From a virus: DNA of 64,000 bases. The stretch is from positions 1 to 64,000 of IMG/VR virus record IMGVR_UViG_3300006903_000002. One strand, written 5' to 3'. The translations under genes and the position numbers were made by a program. The notes below the pieces were generated by a model. It did not search any database. It saw only the letters and a program-made list of their open reading frames with translations, and was not told the DNA's origin. Shown piece after piece: positions 26,974 to 34,611 of the stretch; position 1 is the first letter of the stretch; each line of letters begins with the position of its first letter.

Positions 26974-27105
26974 ATGACAATGACACCATTATGTAGAAAA
27001 CATCCGAAATACAAAGCCATTAAAAAGCCACAATCTTTGTGTGAGAATTGTTGGTTTGCGTGGATTTGTATTGAGTATTTGAGTGGTCGAAGAACGCTTT
27101 CCTAA
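26974..27105 (+). CDS. Small zinc peptide, paralogue of 32318-32434
   Basis: Protein of 43 aa from ATG 26974. LCRKHPKYKAIKKPQSLCENCWFAW matches the peptide at 32318 (FCKRHPKYRGKLKP, CEDCWWVW): C-x2-H-x(n)-C-x2-C zinc site followed by aromatic residues. Its stop TAA overlaps the first bases of the next tRNA. Confidence 0.55.
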   Translation: MTMTPLCRKHPKYKAIKKPQSLCENCWFAWICIEYLSGRRTLS

Positions 27106-27193
27106 CCCGGTGGGCCAGTGTCCTAAGCCGCCTTATAAGCGGACGCGCCGGATGAGCGCCTAGAGCCTCGGGCAGCACGAGGGGGTTAGACCA
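27102..27193 (+). tRNA. Class-II-shaped tRNA with TAT anticodon
   Basis: Acceptor CTAACCC/GGGTTAG, discriminator A, encoded CCA. Anticodon arm GCCGC-CTTATAA-GCGGA gives TAT (nominally Ile, reading AUA). It has a long variable arm with a GCGC stem, the shape of Leu/Ser/Tyr tRNAs, and a non-standard T loop GGCAGCA between CCTCG and CGAGG. The amino acid identity is uncertain. Confidence 0.72.
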
Positions 27194-27205
27194 CAAACGA
27201 CTAAT

Positions 27206-27281
27206 AGGGCGATGGTGTTTAACAGCAGCATTCTTGTCTCCAAAACTCGCGGTGTAGGTGCAATTCCTACTCGCCCTGCCA
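27206..27281 (+). tRNA. tRNA-Trp (CCA)
   Basis: Acceptor AGGGCGA/TCGCCCT, discriminator G as in Trp, encoded CCA. Anticodon loop CTCCAAA gives CCA; the lower anticodon stem has two mismatches. T arm GTAGG-TGCAATT-CCTAC. Its CCA shares bases 27280-27281 with the next tRNA. Confidence 0.82.
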
Positions 27282-27354
27282 CACAGTAGGAGAAGAGTTC
27301 ATCTAACGGTCTGCAAAACCGTGTATGAGGGTGCAAATCCCTCCTGTGTGTCCA
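27280..27354 (+). tRNA. tRNA-Cys (GCA)
   Basis: Acceptor CACACAG/CTGTGTG, discriminator T as expected for Cys, encoded CCA. Anticodon arm ACGGT-CTGCAAA-ACCGT gives GCA. T arm GAGGG-TGCAAAT-CCCTC. Overlaps tRNA-Trp by two bases. Confidence 0.88.
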
Positions 27355-27379
27355 ATCGTCCAAAAGATTCGGACAAAAT

Positions 27380-27451
27380 CCTGAAGTAGCTGAAATAGAG
27401 TAGCACTCGCCTGAAAAGCGAGGAATGAAGATGCTCGCATCTTCAGGGCCA
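27380..27451 (+). tRNA. tRNA-Phe (GAA), aberrant T arm
   Basis: Acceptor CCTGAAG/CTTCAGG, discriminator G, encoded CCA. Anticodon arm CTCGC-CTGAAAA-GCGAG gives GAA. The T arm is one base short with loop region GCTCGC instead of TTCRANY, and discriminator G is unusual for Phe. It may be poorly functional. Confidence 0.72.
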
Positions 27452-27458
27452 AAAAACA

Positions 27459-27467
27459 TGCTATAAT
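27459..27467 (+). promoter_or_regulatory. Extended -10 promoter, leaderless, for polymerase
   Basis: TG-C-TATAAT (27459-27467) ends 5 bases before the polymerase ATG, so the transcript would start at or next to the initiation codon. No clear -35 box. Confidence 0.6.
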
Positions 27468-27472
27468 TAGGA

Positions 27473-30226
27473 ATGCTCCTCCCACAAACTTGCGTAGGGT
27501 GTCCCCTCTACGACTCCCACAAGAACTTCGTCCCAATGGACGGCAAGATGCTACGAGGGGTGCTCATCGTTGGAGAAGCCCCCGGTGAGTTTGAGGCGAA
27601 GGAAGGGAAGCCTTTCGTAGGTGCGGCAGGCAAACTCCTCGACCACCTCCTGCGACTAGCAGGACTCAATAGAGATGACTTTGCCGTCCACAATGTCATC
27701 TCTTGTAGACCACCTAACAACGAATTGCGGGGCACCCCTTATGAACGTGAGGCCATCGAGCATTGCAGGCCAAATCTGGACGACACTATCAAATCATTAC
27801 GACCCAAGGTTATTATCGCTCTTGGGAACACACCTCTTGAACGACTTACAGGACGTAGCGGGATTACTCGTTTCAGAGGATACCCGCTTCGTGGCCCTTT
27901 TGACACTTGGGTCATACCCACCTTTCACCCATCCTACCTACTCCCAAGACGCGGACAAAAAAGCACCTCCCATCTGACGCCTGCGGTCATAAGAGACTTC
28001 AAATTAGCTCTTGAGATAGCTGAAAGAGGTTATTCAAGGCCAACTCCTATTTATCTTGAGGACCCTCCCGTCTCTCGTGCGGGGGCATTTTATCTTGAGT
28101 GGGTAAATGCTGGTTGCCCACCCCTCTCAATCGACATAGAAACGCCCTATAAACTCACTACGCGGGATGAAGAAGGTCTTGACACTCTCGACACACAGAT
28201 TATTAGGACAGGATATTGCTTCAGACCCAATTATGCAATGAGTATTCCGAATACTCCTGAATATGAATCAGTGCATAAGGCTTTCATAGAGAGGCATAGG
28301 GATACTCCTGATGATAAACCCATTCAAAAGATAGTATGGAACGGCTACCACTTCGACATGCCCACAATTCGTGCGGCTACAAACTGGAAGTTGGGGGGTG
28401 AGTGGATTGATGGGATGTGGGCCTTTCACTACCTCCAACCAGATTTGCCGAGGGGACTAGAAAGCGTAGGTTCTTACTACTTCAACCAACCTCCTTGGAA
28501 ACATTTGTCGAAAGAAAACCCCGCCCTCTACAATTGCATGGATGCGGATGCCGCACTACAAAATTGGATAGGTATAGAGCGTGGGTTGCGGATGAAGGGG
28601 CAGTATGAGGGGTTCTTTGAATACCTAGTTGAGCTTGACCCCATCCTTCAGGAAGCAGGCAACAACGGCATTCACATCGACAGGAGGGCGCGGCGAATTC
28701 TTTACAAGAAGTTGAGGAAGGAAGAGAATCGCTTACTGCGGGAAGTTCAACCACTAATTCCGCAAGAGTTGCGTCCTCTGAAGCACTATAAACGCTATCC
28801 GAAGGTGTGGGACAACAAACGACAAATAATCCCTGTGTTTGTGGAGGGGAGTGAGAAGGTCTGCACGCGCTGTGGCGCATCGGGAGTCACAAAAGGTGGC
28901 CATACGAGTCGGAAGGGCGGGAAGAATGGCATCCCGCTAAATGAGTGTTATAAGGCTGAGATAGTTGTACAAAATGGGAGGGTTTGTGAGTTTGATGTCG
29001 TAATGGACTGGAACCCAAACTCCAGTGACCAACTTATTGCATATTGTAAGCATGTGGGGCATCCCGTTGGGAAGCACCCTAAGACGAAATCTGAGACTGT
29101 AGATGATAATCATTTGGAGGTGTTGATTGAGCAATATGGAGATGAGTTCCCAATTTACAAATTGGTTACAGACATCAGGACAGTTGGGAAGTCACTATCA
29201 ACATATGTTAAAGGTCTACGGCCAGACGAGAGCGGAGTCGTGCGGACCCAATACTCTTATTCTCCTGCCACCGGGAGATTATCTTCAAAAGGTATCCAAA
29301 GAGGGAGTGACAGGGGAGTTAATATACAAAATATTCCGCATCGGGGAGAGCACCCTTACGCTTCAGACATCAGGAGGATGATAATCCCACCCGCAGGCTA
29401 CGTCTTCGTGGAAGCAGACTCATCCGCAATTGAGGCCGTGATGACGGGGCATTTCATGGGAGACGACGAATACATTCGGATGAGTCATGAGGGGATTCAT
29501 GACGCATTTGCACTCAAGTCATTGCATAAAGAGAATACTGCTGCAAATAGGAAAGCCTTTAAGGATGCCTCTAAAGTGAATGGAAGTGATGAGCACATCC
29601 TGCGTGATAGGAAGAAGCGGACGGTCCACGGCGTTAGTTATGGGATGGGTCCGAGACTCATGCATATGCAGTATAGAAAGGCATTTCCATCCGTTAGGGT
29701 TGCGGAGAAAGAGATTGACGCCTTCTATGAGTTTGTGCCAAAATTAAAAGAGTGGCATCACAAGACGAGGGTGCAAGCACATGAGACGACATACTTACAA
29801 TTGCCGTTCGGAGGATACAGGCGATACTTCTACGATGTCTTCTCGTATGTGCGTGACAGGCAGGGAAACGTCATCCTCAAGGAGGATGGTAGTCCGAAGA
29901 TTAAGTTGGGAGAAGATGGGAAAGCGTGCATCGCTATGTTGCCGCAGGGGAGTGCGGCGATGTTCATGAGGATGAATGCGAAGAACATTGCGAATGATAT
30001 TAGGAAGTCGAAGTTTATGTGGATTCTCCCCGGCAACTACTTAGTTCATGACTCTTATTGCTTGTGTGTCCCCGACAATCCAATAGATGTTGAAAATGCC
30101 GCTGATTTGCTTGAGAAGCACCTGACTCGCCCAATTCCCGAGATGGGTGGCCTGCGGGTTGGGTGTGAGATTAAGGTGGGACATAATTGGGAAGAAATGG
30201 AAACAATCAGAGTGGTGAAGGTATGA
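27473..30226 (+). CDS. UDG-DNA polymerase A fusion
   Basis: Protein of 917 aa. Residues 1-190 are a family-4-like uracil-DNA glycosylase: Cys 7, 10, 78 and 98 as Fe-S ligands, GEAPG (34-38), KPFVG (46-50) and HPS (152-154). Then a 3'-5' exonuclease with D221-x-E223, N290/D294 and Y353/D357. Then family A polymerase: motif A D649-S-S-x-x-E, motif B with RKKR and YG (723-724), motif C HDS at 859-861 where most have HDE. A CxxC (464-467) hints at a zinc insertion near 460-500. This replicates the phage genome; the glycosylase part may read or exclude uracil. SPO1-type polymerases also have an N-terminal glycosylase-like domain. Confidence 0.93.
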   Translation: MLLPQTCVGCPLYDSHKNFVPMDGKMLRGVLIVGEAPGEFEAKEGKPFVGAAGKLLDHLLRLAGLNRDDFAVHNVISCRPPNNELRGTPYEREAIEHCRPNLDDTIKSLRPKVIIALGNTPLERLTGRSGITRFRGYPLRGPFDTWVIPTFHPSYLLPRRGQKSTSHLTPAVIRDFKLALEIAERGYSRPTPIYLEDPPVSRAGAFYLEWVNAGCPPLSIDIETPYKLTTRDEEGLDTLDTQIIRTGYCFRPNYAMSIPNTPEYESVHKAFIERHRDTPDDKPIQKIVWNGYHFDMPTIRAATNWKLGGEWIDGMWAFHYLQPDLPRGLESVGSYYFNQPPWKHLSKENPALYNCMDADAALQNWIGIERGLRMKGQYEGFFEYLVELDPILQEAGNNGIHIDRRARRILYKKLRKEENRLLREVQPLIPQELRPLKHYKRYPKVWDNKRQIIPVFVEGSEKVCTRCGASGVTKGGHTSRKGGKNGIPLNECYKAEIVVQNGRVCEFDVVMDWNPNSSDQLIAYCKHVGHPVGKHPKTKSETVDDNHLEVLIEQYGDEFPIYKLVTDIRTVGKSLSTYVKGLRPDESGVVRTQYSYSPATGRLSSKGIQRGSDRGVNIQNIPHRGEHPYASDIRRMIIPPAGYVFVEADSSAIEAVMTGHFMGDDEYIRMSHEGIHDAFALKSLHKENTAANRKAFKDASKVNGSDEHILRDRKKRTVHGVSYGMGPRLMHMQYRKAFPSVRVAEKEIDAFYEFVPKLKEWHHKTRVQAHETTYLQLPFGGYRRYFYDVFSYVRDRQGNVILKEDGSPKIKLGEDGKACIAMLPQGSAAMFMRMNAKNIANDIRKSKFMWILPGNYLVHDSYCLCVPDNPIDVENAADLLEKHLTRPIPEMGGLRVGCEIKVGHNWEEMETIRVVKV

Positions 30227-30477
30227 TATTTCAGGTGCGAAAAATTGATTCATGGCTTCCTTTTATGCGAGGCACAGTAGTATGTAAGATATGTGAGAAA
30301 GAGTGGCATTTCTGCGGCATTTGTTATGAGGAAACTATGGTTAGGTTCGTTGACAATTTTGAGTGGAGACACTACAACGACGAACATTCCCCTAAAGAAG
30401 GACAAATGCAGTGGGAAGTAGAATTTGGAAAAATCACGCCAGAACCATATATAAAAGTCGATTTGAGGAGATATTAA
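30223..30477 (+). CDS. Zinc-ribbon protein
   Basis: Protein of 84 aa; ATG overlaps the polymerase stop. Cysteines VCKICEKEWHFCGICYE give two CxxC pairs only 8 residues apart. Strands follow. Likely a small metal-binding protein; function unknown. Confidence 0.6.
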   Translation: MIFQVRKIDSWLPFMRGTVVCKICEKEWHFCGICYEETMVRFVDNFEWRHYNDEHSPKEGQMQWEVEFGKITPEPYIKVDLRRY

Positions 30478-30711
30478 ATGATTTACCGTTTCACTGCGGA
30501 AGAAGACATTCGTTACAAGATGATGAGTTCATATCCGCCAGAGGGGTTCTTCGTTCCACAGGGAGGCACATTCCTCATTCTAGAGGATGTCATAAAGCAT
30601 CTTCGTGTGAAGAAGGCATCCAATGGGAGGGCTAAGGGCAAATATCACTTAGATGTGGTTGGAGAAGGCATTCCTGCCCACATTAGGAGTCATGCTGAAG
30701 GGAGCATCTAA
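30478..30711 (+). CDS. Small hypothetical protein
   Basis: Protein of 77 aa directly abutting the previous gene. Mixed strands and helices (YRFTAEEDIRYKMM, GGTFLILEDVIKHL), basic in the middle (RVKKASNGRAKGK). Function unknown. Confidence 0.55.
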   Translation: MIYRFTAEEDIRYKMMSSYPPEGFFVPQGGTFLILEDVIKHLRVKKASNGRAKGKYHLDVVGEGIPAHIRSHAEGSI

Positions 30712-31322
30712 TGCGAATAGGCTTCGATGTGGATGGAGTGCTTGCATCTTTCAACGACTCCTTCGTCCCAATGGTCATAAAGGTGACGCAAAGGAATTTG
30801 TTCCCGCCTGAGTGGTGGGATAGGCCGGGACATTATGGGAATTTGTGTAGTCGCCCACCTTGTTGGAACTACCCACAACACTTCGGATACACGAATGAGG
30901 AATGTGAAAGTGTGTGGAATGAAATCGACAAGAGCAATGACTTTTGGAGGCTTCTCAAACCGATTCAACCAAACTTTGACGACACAGTGACACTCTACAA
31001 CTATAGTGAGAATGACATTTACTTCATAACGAACCGTCCGAAGGGAATTGGTGCTAAGTGGCAAACAGAGTATTGGCTACAGTTGCATGGAATTGACTCT
31101 CCAACGGTAATCATTAGTGATAAGAAGGGAATGCTTGCACACGCGCTCAACCTACAACTGTATATAGATGATAAGTGGGAGAATTGCGCAGACGTTGTAG
31201 GACAGTCGCCCACAACGCATACATACTTGTTGGATGCTCCTTACAACCGTCTTGAGTTGCAAGAGATTGGTTTTAAGCGTGTTAAGACGATTGCTGAGAT
31301 GTTCAGTGGGGAGGGACTATGA
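30711..31322 (+). CDS. HAD-type 5'-nucleotidase
   Basis: Protein of 203 aa. HAD motif I GFDVDGVLA (4-12, D6 and D8), motif II FITNRPKG (the T and N strand), and motif III/IV YIDDKWENC (two aspartates). The size and motif order match 5'(3')-deoxyribonucleotidases, which dephosphorylate dNMPs. It sits beside the dATP/dGTP-diphosphohydrolase-like gene, so nucleotide-pool adjustment is likely. Confidence 0.8.
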   Translation: MRIGFDVDGVLASFNDSFVPMVIKVTQRNLFPPEWWDRPGHYGNLCSRPPCWNYPQHFGYTNEECESVWNEIDKSNDFWRLLKPIQPNFDDTVTLYNYSENDIYFITNRPKGIGAKWQTEYWLQLHGIDSPTVIISDKKGMLAHALNLQLYIDDKWENCADVVGQSPTTHTYLLDAPYNRLELQEIGFKRVKTIAEMFSGEGL

Positions 31323-31909
31323 ACTTTATGAAGGTGCTAGAGGGTAGCACAAAATGGTATTGCACGGTTGAGGACTGTAGGGAGTTTGCCGTGAACAATG
31401 TGAGAGGCAACTTGTGTGAGGAACATGCGAGGATGAGTAAGGCGGGGAACATCTTGAAGCACAAGCCGGGGGTGACGGACTACTTCAAACAGCTTGAGAG
31501 GGAGGAGATGGAAAAAAAGAATGCGCCTACTGTACGGACATTCTCTACAGGTGCAACACGAGATGTTGACGACGGCAAATATGATTATGAAGCATTTATA
31601 TCTCCCGCTGTTCTAAAAAGATATGCAGAATTTATGCACTCTAATCGTTACCAAAAAGATGGCACTATTCGTGATGGAGACAATTGGGCCAAGGGAATTC
31701 CCAAATCCGCTTATGCTAAAAGCCTTATACGACATACAATAGAATTTTGGCAGGGAGTTAGAGGAATGGCTTCTACACAATTAGAGATAATTTTATGTGC
31801 AATTATTTTCAATGCTTCTGGCTATTTGTATGAACTACTCCAAGAGCGTGGAGCTGCGGGTAAAAGACCACAAGATTTGTCCAAAACACTCGAAATCGCC
31901 AAGGTATAG
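31319..31909 (+). CDS. dATP/dGTP-diphosphohydrolase-like protein
   Basis: Protein of 196 aa starting in an ATGA overlap. The N-terminus has a zinc finger-like WYCTVEDCREF and LCEEHA. The domain RDVDDGKYDYEAFISPAVLKRYAEFM, then RDGDNWAKGIPKSAYAKSLIRHTIEFW, is the DUF5664-type block of phage dATP/dGTP diphosphohydrolases. Related enzymes edit the purine dNTP pool. The last 30 residues are crossed by the next gene. Confidence 0.7.
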   Translation: MNFMKVLEGSTKWYCTVEDCREFAVNNVRGNLCEEHARMSKAGNILKHKPGVTDYFKQLEREEMEKKNAPTVRTFSTGATRDVDDGKYDYEAFISPAVLKRYAEFMHSNRYQKDGTIRDGDNWAKGIPKSAYAKSLIRHTIEFWQGVRGMASTQLEIILCAIIFNASGYLYELLQERGAAGKRPQDLSKTLEIAKV

Positions 31910-32321
31910 AAACCGCTGTCTAGAATGCGGAAGAGAGAATGCAAAGGCATGGAATGCTTCTCACAGGAAACTTTGTAGGCGGCGTAACCATAAATATCAT
32001 AGAGAAAACGCTGATGAAATAGCGGTCAGAAAAAGAAGTTGGTATTTGAAAACAAGAAGCATTCGTAAGGAAATGACTATACGTAATGGTAGAAAACGCT
32101 GTAGAGAGTCAAATGACAGTAGTGCTCCACGATACGGTAAATGCCCTACATGCTTTAGAAATATGCAGTTAGTTTATGACCATAATCATAAAACTAAACA
32201 ATTTAGAGGCTGGATTTGTTGCAATTGTAATTGTGCATTAGGCCATGCAAAAGATAATCCAGCTACCCTGCGAAGGTTAGCCGAATATCTAGAGTACACT
32301 GCTAAGAGGACTTCACAATGA
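31830..32321 (+). CDS. Endonuclease VII-type HNH nuclease
   Basis: Protein of about 163 aa from ATG 31830 (31797 also possible), overlapping the previous gene by 80 bases. YDHNHKTKQFRGWICCNCNCALGHAKD is the recombination endonuclease VII signature: D-H-D/N-H catalytic turn, R-G-W/L-L-C-x2-C-N zinc pair and G. The long basic N-terminus (RRRNHKYHRENADE) is typical of free-standing homing versions. Likely a mobile homing endonuclease or a resolvase. Confidence 0.82.
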   Translation: MNYSKSVELRVKDHKICPKHSKSPRYRNRCLECGRENAKAWNASHRKLCRRRNHKYHRENADEIAVRKRSWYLKTRSIRKEMTIRNGRKRCRESNDSSAPRYGKCPTCFRNMQLVYDHNHKTKQFRGWICCNCNCALGHAKDNPATLRRLAEYLEYTAKRTSQ

Positions 32322-32434
32322 CTATAAAAGTGTTCTGTAAACGTCATCCTAAGTATAGAGGGAAGTTAAAACCGAGAGTAGCGTGTGAAGATTGTTGGTG
32401 GGTGTGGTTTGCTAAGGTGATATATGCCACATAA
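32318..32434 (+). CDS. Small zinc peptide, paralogue of 26974-27105
   Basis: Protein of 38 aa, ATGA overlap. FCKRHPKYRGKLKP then CEDCWWVWF. It is clearly related to the peptide beside the tRNA cluster. Zinc-binding by pattern; function unknown. Confidence 0.55.
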   Translation: MTIKVFCKRHPKYRGKLKPRVACEDCWWVWFAKVIYAT

Positions 32435-32582
32435 AGACGGCGGGGAACGCTGTTTAGTTGGGCATGTTAGTGAGGATGGCGAGTGGTTGCCTACTTGCAT
32501 AAAATGTACTCAATGCCATGAATGGATTCGTCCTGAAGACATGCAGGATGATTGCCCACACGAGAAGGAGGAGAAGAAATGA
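32424..32582 (+). CDS. Small cysteine/histidine peptide
   Basis: Protein of 52 aa overlapping neighbours at both ends. CIKCTQCHEW and DDCPHE supply several possible metal ligands. Function unknown. Confidence 0.5.
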   Translation: MPHKDGGERCLVGHVSEDGEWLPTCIKCTQCHEWIRPEDMQDDCPHEKEEKK

Positions 32583-32941
32583 CTATTCTTGTGTGTGGAG
32601 ATAGGGAGTGGACAGACGCAGAAAAGATGTGGACACGCTTAAGACAGATTGATGTATCTACTTATGAGGAAGAGATTGTTCTTGTGGAAGGGGATTGTAG
32701 GGGAGCCGATAGGATGGCTGGAAGGATAGGGATAGAGTTAGGAATGAAGGTTGTGCCTGTGCCTGCGGAGTGGGACAAGCACGGCAGGAGTGCAGGACCT
32801 ATTCGCAATAGGAAGATGTTAGACGAATACAAACCACGATTGGTGATTGGTTTCCATAAGAGTTTGTGGACTTCGAAGGGCACTCTTGATTGTATGAGAG
32901 AGGCTGCAAAGAGGGGTATTAAAGTGGAGTTGGTGCAATGA
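32579..32941 (+). CDS. SLOG-domain protein (DUF2493/YspA type)
   Basis: Protein of 120 aa. Opens ILVCGDREWTD, then VLVEGDCRGADRMA and VPVPAEWDKHGRSAGPIRNRKML: the SLOG/DUF2493 pattern, a Rossmann-like fold thought to bind nucleotide-derived ligands such as ADP-ribose. Full length for the family. With NAMPT, NMN adenylyltransferase and NADAR this is the fourth gene that may deal with NAD+ metabolites. Molecular role not established. Confidence 0.82.
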   Translation: MTILVCGDREWTDAEKMWTRLRQIDVSTYEEEIVLVEGDCRGADRMAGRIGIELGMKVVPVPAEWDKHGRSAGPIRNRKMLDEYKPRLVIGFHKSLWTSKGTLDCMREAAKRGIKVELVQ

Positions 32942-33159
32942 AAATGAATGAGGCAATCGAATTACTAGTTCAAGAAGTTGATAGAGCAAAGACAAAGCAT
33001 AAGGGCGACTTTCAAAATCATCGTGAAGCACATTCTGTAATTGAAGAGGAGTATGATGAGTTTTGGGACGAAATAAAGGACGATAGATATGACTATGCAA
33101 AGAATGAGGCTATTCAACTTGGGGCGATGGTTCTACGTTATTTGACTGAATTGCATTAG
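32938..33159 (+). CDS. MazG-like protein
   Basis: Protein of 73 aa, start overlapping the SLOG stop. IEEEYDEFWDEIK followed by YAKNEAIQLGAMVLRYL matches the E-x2-E...E/D helices of all-alpha NTP pyrophosphatases, though the domain is short. It may hydrolyse NTPs or (p)ppGpp. It is the last plus-strand gene and converges on the virion block, overlapping it by 50 bases. Confidence 0.6.
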   Translation: MKMNEAIELLVQEVDRAKTKHKGDFQNHREAHSVIEEEYDEFWDEIKDDRYDYAKNEAIQLGAMVLRYLTELH

Positions 33160-33436
33160 GGCGCTTCTTAGATTTGTGAAGTGGCCCAACTATCCACTCT
33201 TTTTGTATCATCTTCCTCGGCACGAAACAAGTCGTCCTTACATTCCCATCCTCGCACAAATCCATACACAACGACACTCCTACTTCATCACTCAACAACA
33301 GAATGCCTACGCTCGTATAGGTGAGAGGCTTGTGTGAGATGTCTTCAAGAACTTGGTCATGCGCATTTCCATGCGCGTCATCCCATTCGACCGCCACGAT
33401 GACCTTCTTCTTGTTGGGCGGGAATATTCCACTCAT
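33110..33436 (-). CDS. Hypothetical protein
   Basis: Protein of 108 aa, distal end of the leftward virion operon. Strand-rich (KVIVAVEWDD, SVGILLLSDEVGVSLC) with a basic middle. A WYL-like or small regulatory role cannot be shown. It overlaps the convergent MazG-like gene by 50 bases. Confidence 0.6.
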   Translation of the reverse strand: MSGIFPPNKKKVIVAVEWDDAHGNAHDQVLEDISHKPLTYTSVGILLLSDEVGVSLCMDLCEDGNVRTTCFVPRKMIQKEWIVGPLHKSKKRPNAIQSNNVEPSPQVE

Positions 33437-33828
33437 TCCTTTACAACCTCTATAATCTTACTATTCTTCCACGATAGAGAGGATTCGCTAAAAGTTCCCG
33501 TGGCCGGATTATAATCAAATTGAAATTGTCGTGCTGAACTTTTTAGGAATGCCTTAATAGCTTTGTATTCGAAAGGAGTCACCTGAATATCTCCAACAAG
33601 GTTGGGTGGAAAGGCTTCACAGATTTCCTTACCCTTTTGTTCCAAAGGAGTTGGGCCTAGTTTTTGTGATGCCCAAAAGGACTCTGAATTCCGTTGAAGC
33701 TCTCCATAGGTCCTAGGTTGACCATAAACATTCTGTTGTCCCAATTGATTCTGCTGTTGCAGCCCTCCAAGTTGGTTGGTTTGCATACCTAAGAATTGCA
33801 AAATTTCGTTATATTGAGATATGGACAT
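33433..33828 (-). CDS. Gln/Asn-rich hypothetical protein
   Basis: Protein of 131 aa. The N-terminal half is low-complexity (QLGGLQQQNQLGQQNVYGQ), like the neighbouring virion proteins; the C-terminal half is a folded-looking domain (VTPFEYKAIKAFLKS). Possibly a minor virion component. Overlaps both neighbours. Confidence 0.55.
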   Translation of the reverse strand: MSISQYNEILQFLGMQTNQLGGLQQQNQLGQQNVYGQPRTYGELQRNSESFWASQKLGPTPLEQKGKEICEAFPPNLVGDIQVTPFEYKAIKAFLKSSARQFQFDYNPATGTFSESSLSWKNSKIIEVVKE

Positions 33829-34573
33829 CGTGCTTCCCCCTCACGCCACTCAGACGTATGCGTGGACTGCCTAATTTTGTGGGTGCAAACTGTTTCATCT
33901 CCGCGTAGGAGTCTTCGTAGTAGAGGTATGAACCGCAGGACACAAAATGCACTTTACGATTCTCAATCCCCCTCCCGACCCTCTTGAAGGTGGTTTTGAC
34001 CCCCATGACGAGTTGATGATTGTGCCCCCCACAATACACATCACACCCCTCTACAATGTCCTGAAGCTTTATAATGCGTGTGAGGGCACTTGGGAGAGAC
34101 GAACCGCCTGTAGTGTGATGAAAATAGATGTCGTAGTTTTCCCAAAATCCCGCAGATTGTGGGCGACTACCCACTTTAAAATTGACGACGGCGCTCCACT
34201 CACAATAAGGGATGGAGAGGGAGTCGCAGAGGGATTCGGTTGGGGAGTGGCCGGTATGGTCGAGGATACGTTGTTCATGATTTCCATCTATCGCGCCTAT
34301 GATTTGCTTCCTAACGGGATTGAGGAAGTCTTTCAACTCCTTAAACTCCCTCACGTTGAATCCAAAAGGACTATCCTTACTATTGCGGGTTGCCGCTGTG
34401 CCTAGGTCGCCAAGAAGGAATATTCTGCTGTTAGGGTGTTCCAATACCCAATCTACATAGCCTTTCAACTTCTTCAAACCCTTTGGTTTAAAGTGTGGGT
34501 CGCCCCAATGCACATCCCCGATTGGAATGATGTAGGCACAGTCCTGCGGAATGCGAACTTCTAAGCATTTCAT
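33809..34573 (-). CDS. Metallophosphoesterase
   Basis: Protein of 254 aa with calcineurin-type motifs: IGDVHWGD, FLLGDLG, AIDGNHEQR, and GGHNHQL. The residue order fits two-metal phosphoesterases. Being transcribed with virion genes rather than with the early genes distinguishes it from the one at 19996. Substrate unknown. AGGGGAG lies upstream of ATG 34573. Confidence 0.85.
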   Translation of the reverse strand: MKCLEVRIPQDCAYIIPIGDVHWGDPHFKPKGLKKLKGYVDWVLEHPNSRIFLLGDLGTAATRNSKDSPFGFNVREFKELKDFLNPVRKQIIGAIDGNHEQRILDHTGHSPTESLCDSLSIPYCEWSAVVNFKVGSRPQSAGFWENYDIYFHHTTGGSSLPSALTRIIKLQDIVEGCDVYCGGHNHQLVMGVKTTFKRVGRGIENRKVHFVSCGSYLYYEDSYAEMKQFAPTKLGSPRIRLSGVRGKHDVHISI

Positions 34574-34593
34574 ATTGTTTTGCCTCTCCCCTT

Positions 34594-34602
34594 AGTATAG
34601 CA
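34594..34602 (-). promoter_or_regulatory. Extended -10 promoter
   Basis: TGC-TATACT on the minus strand, 20 bases before the phosphoesterase ATG with a normal ribosome site between. The -35 region is weak. Confidence 0.45.
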
Positions 34603-34611
34603 CAAGAGAGG

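Noticed and set aside
33947-34405. 152-residue plus-strand frame
   Set aside because: Antisense to the metallophosphoesterase, which has complete motifs.
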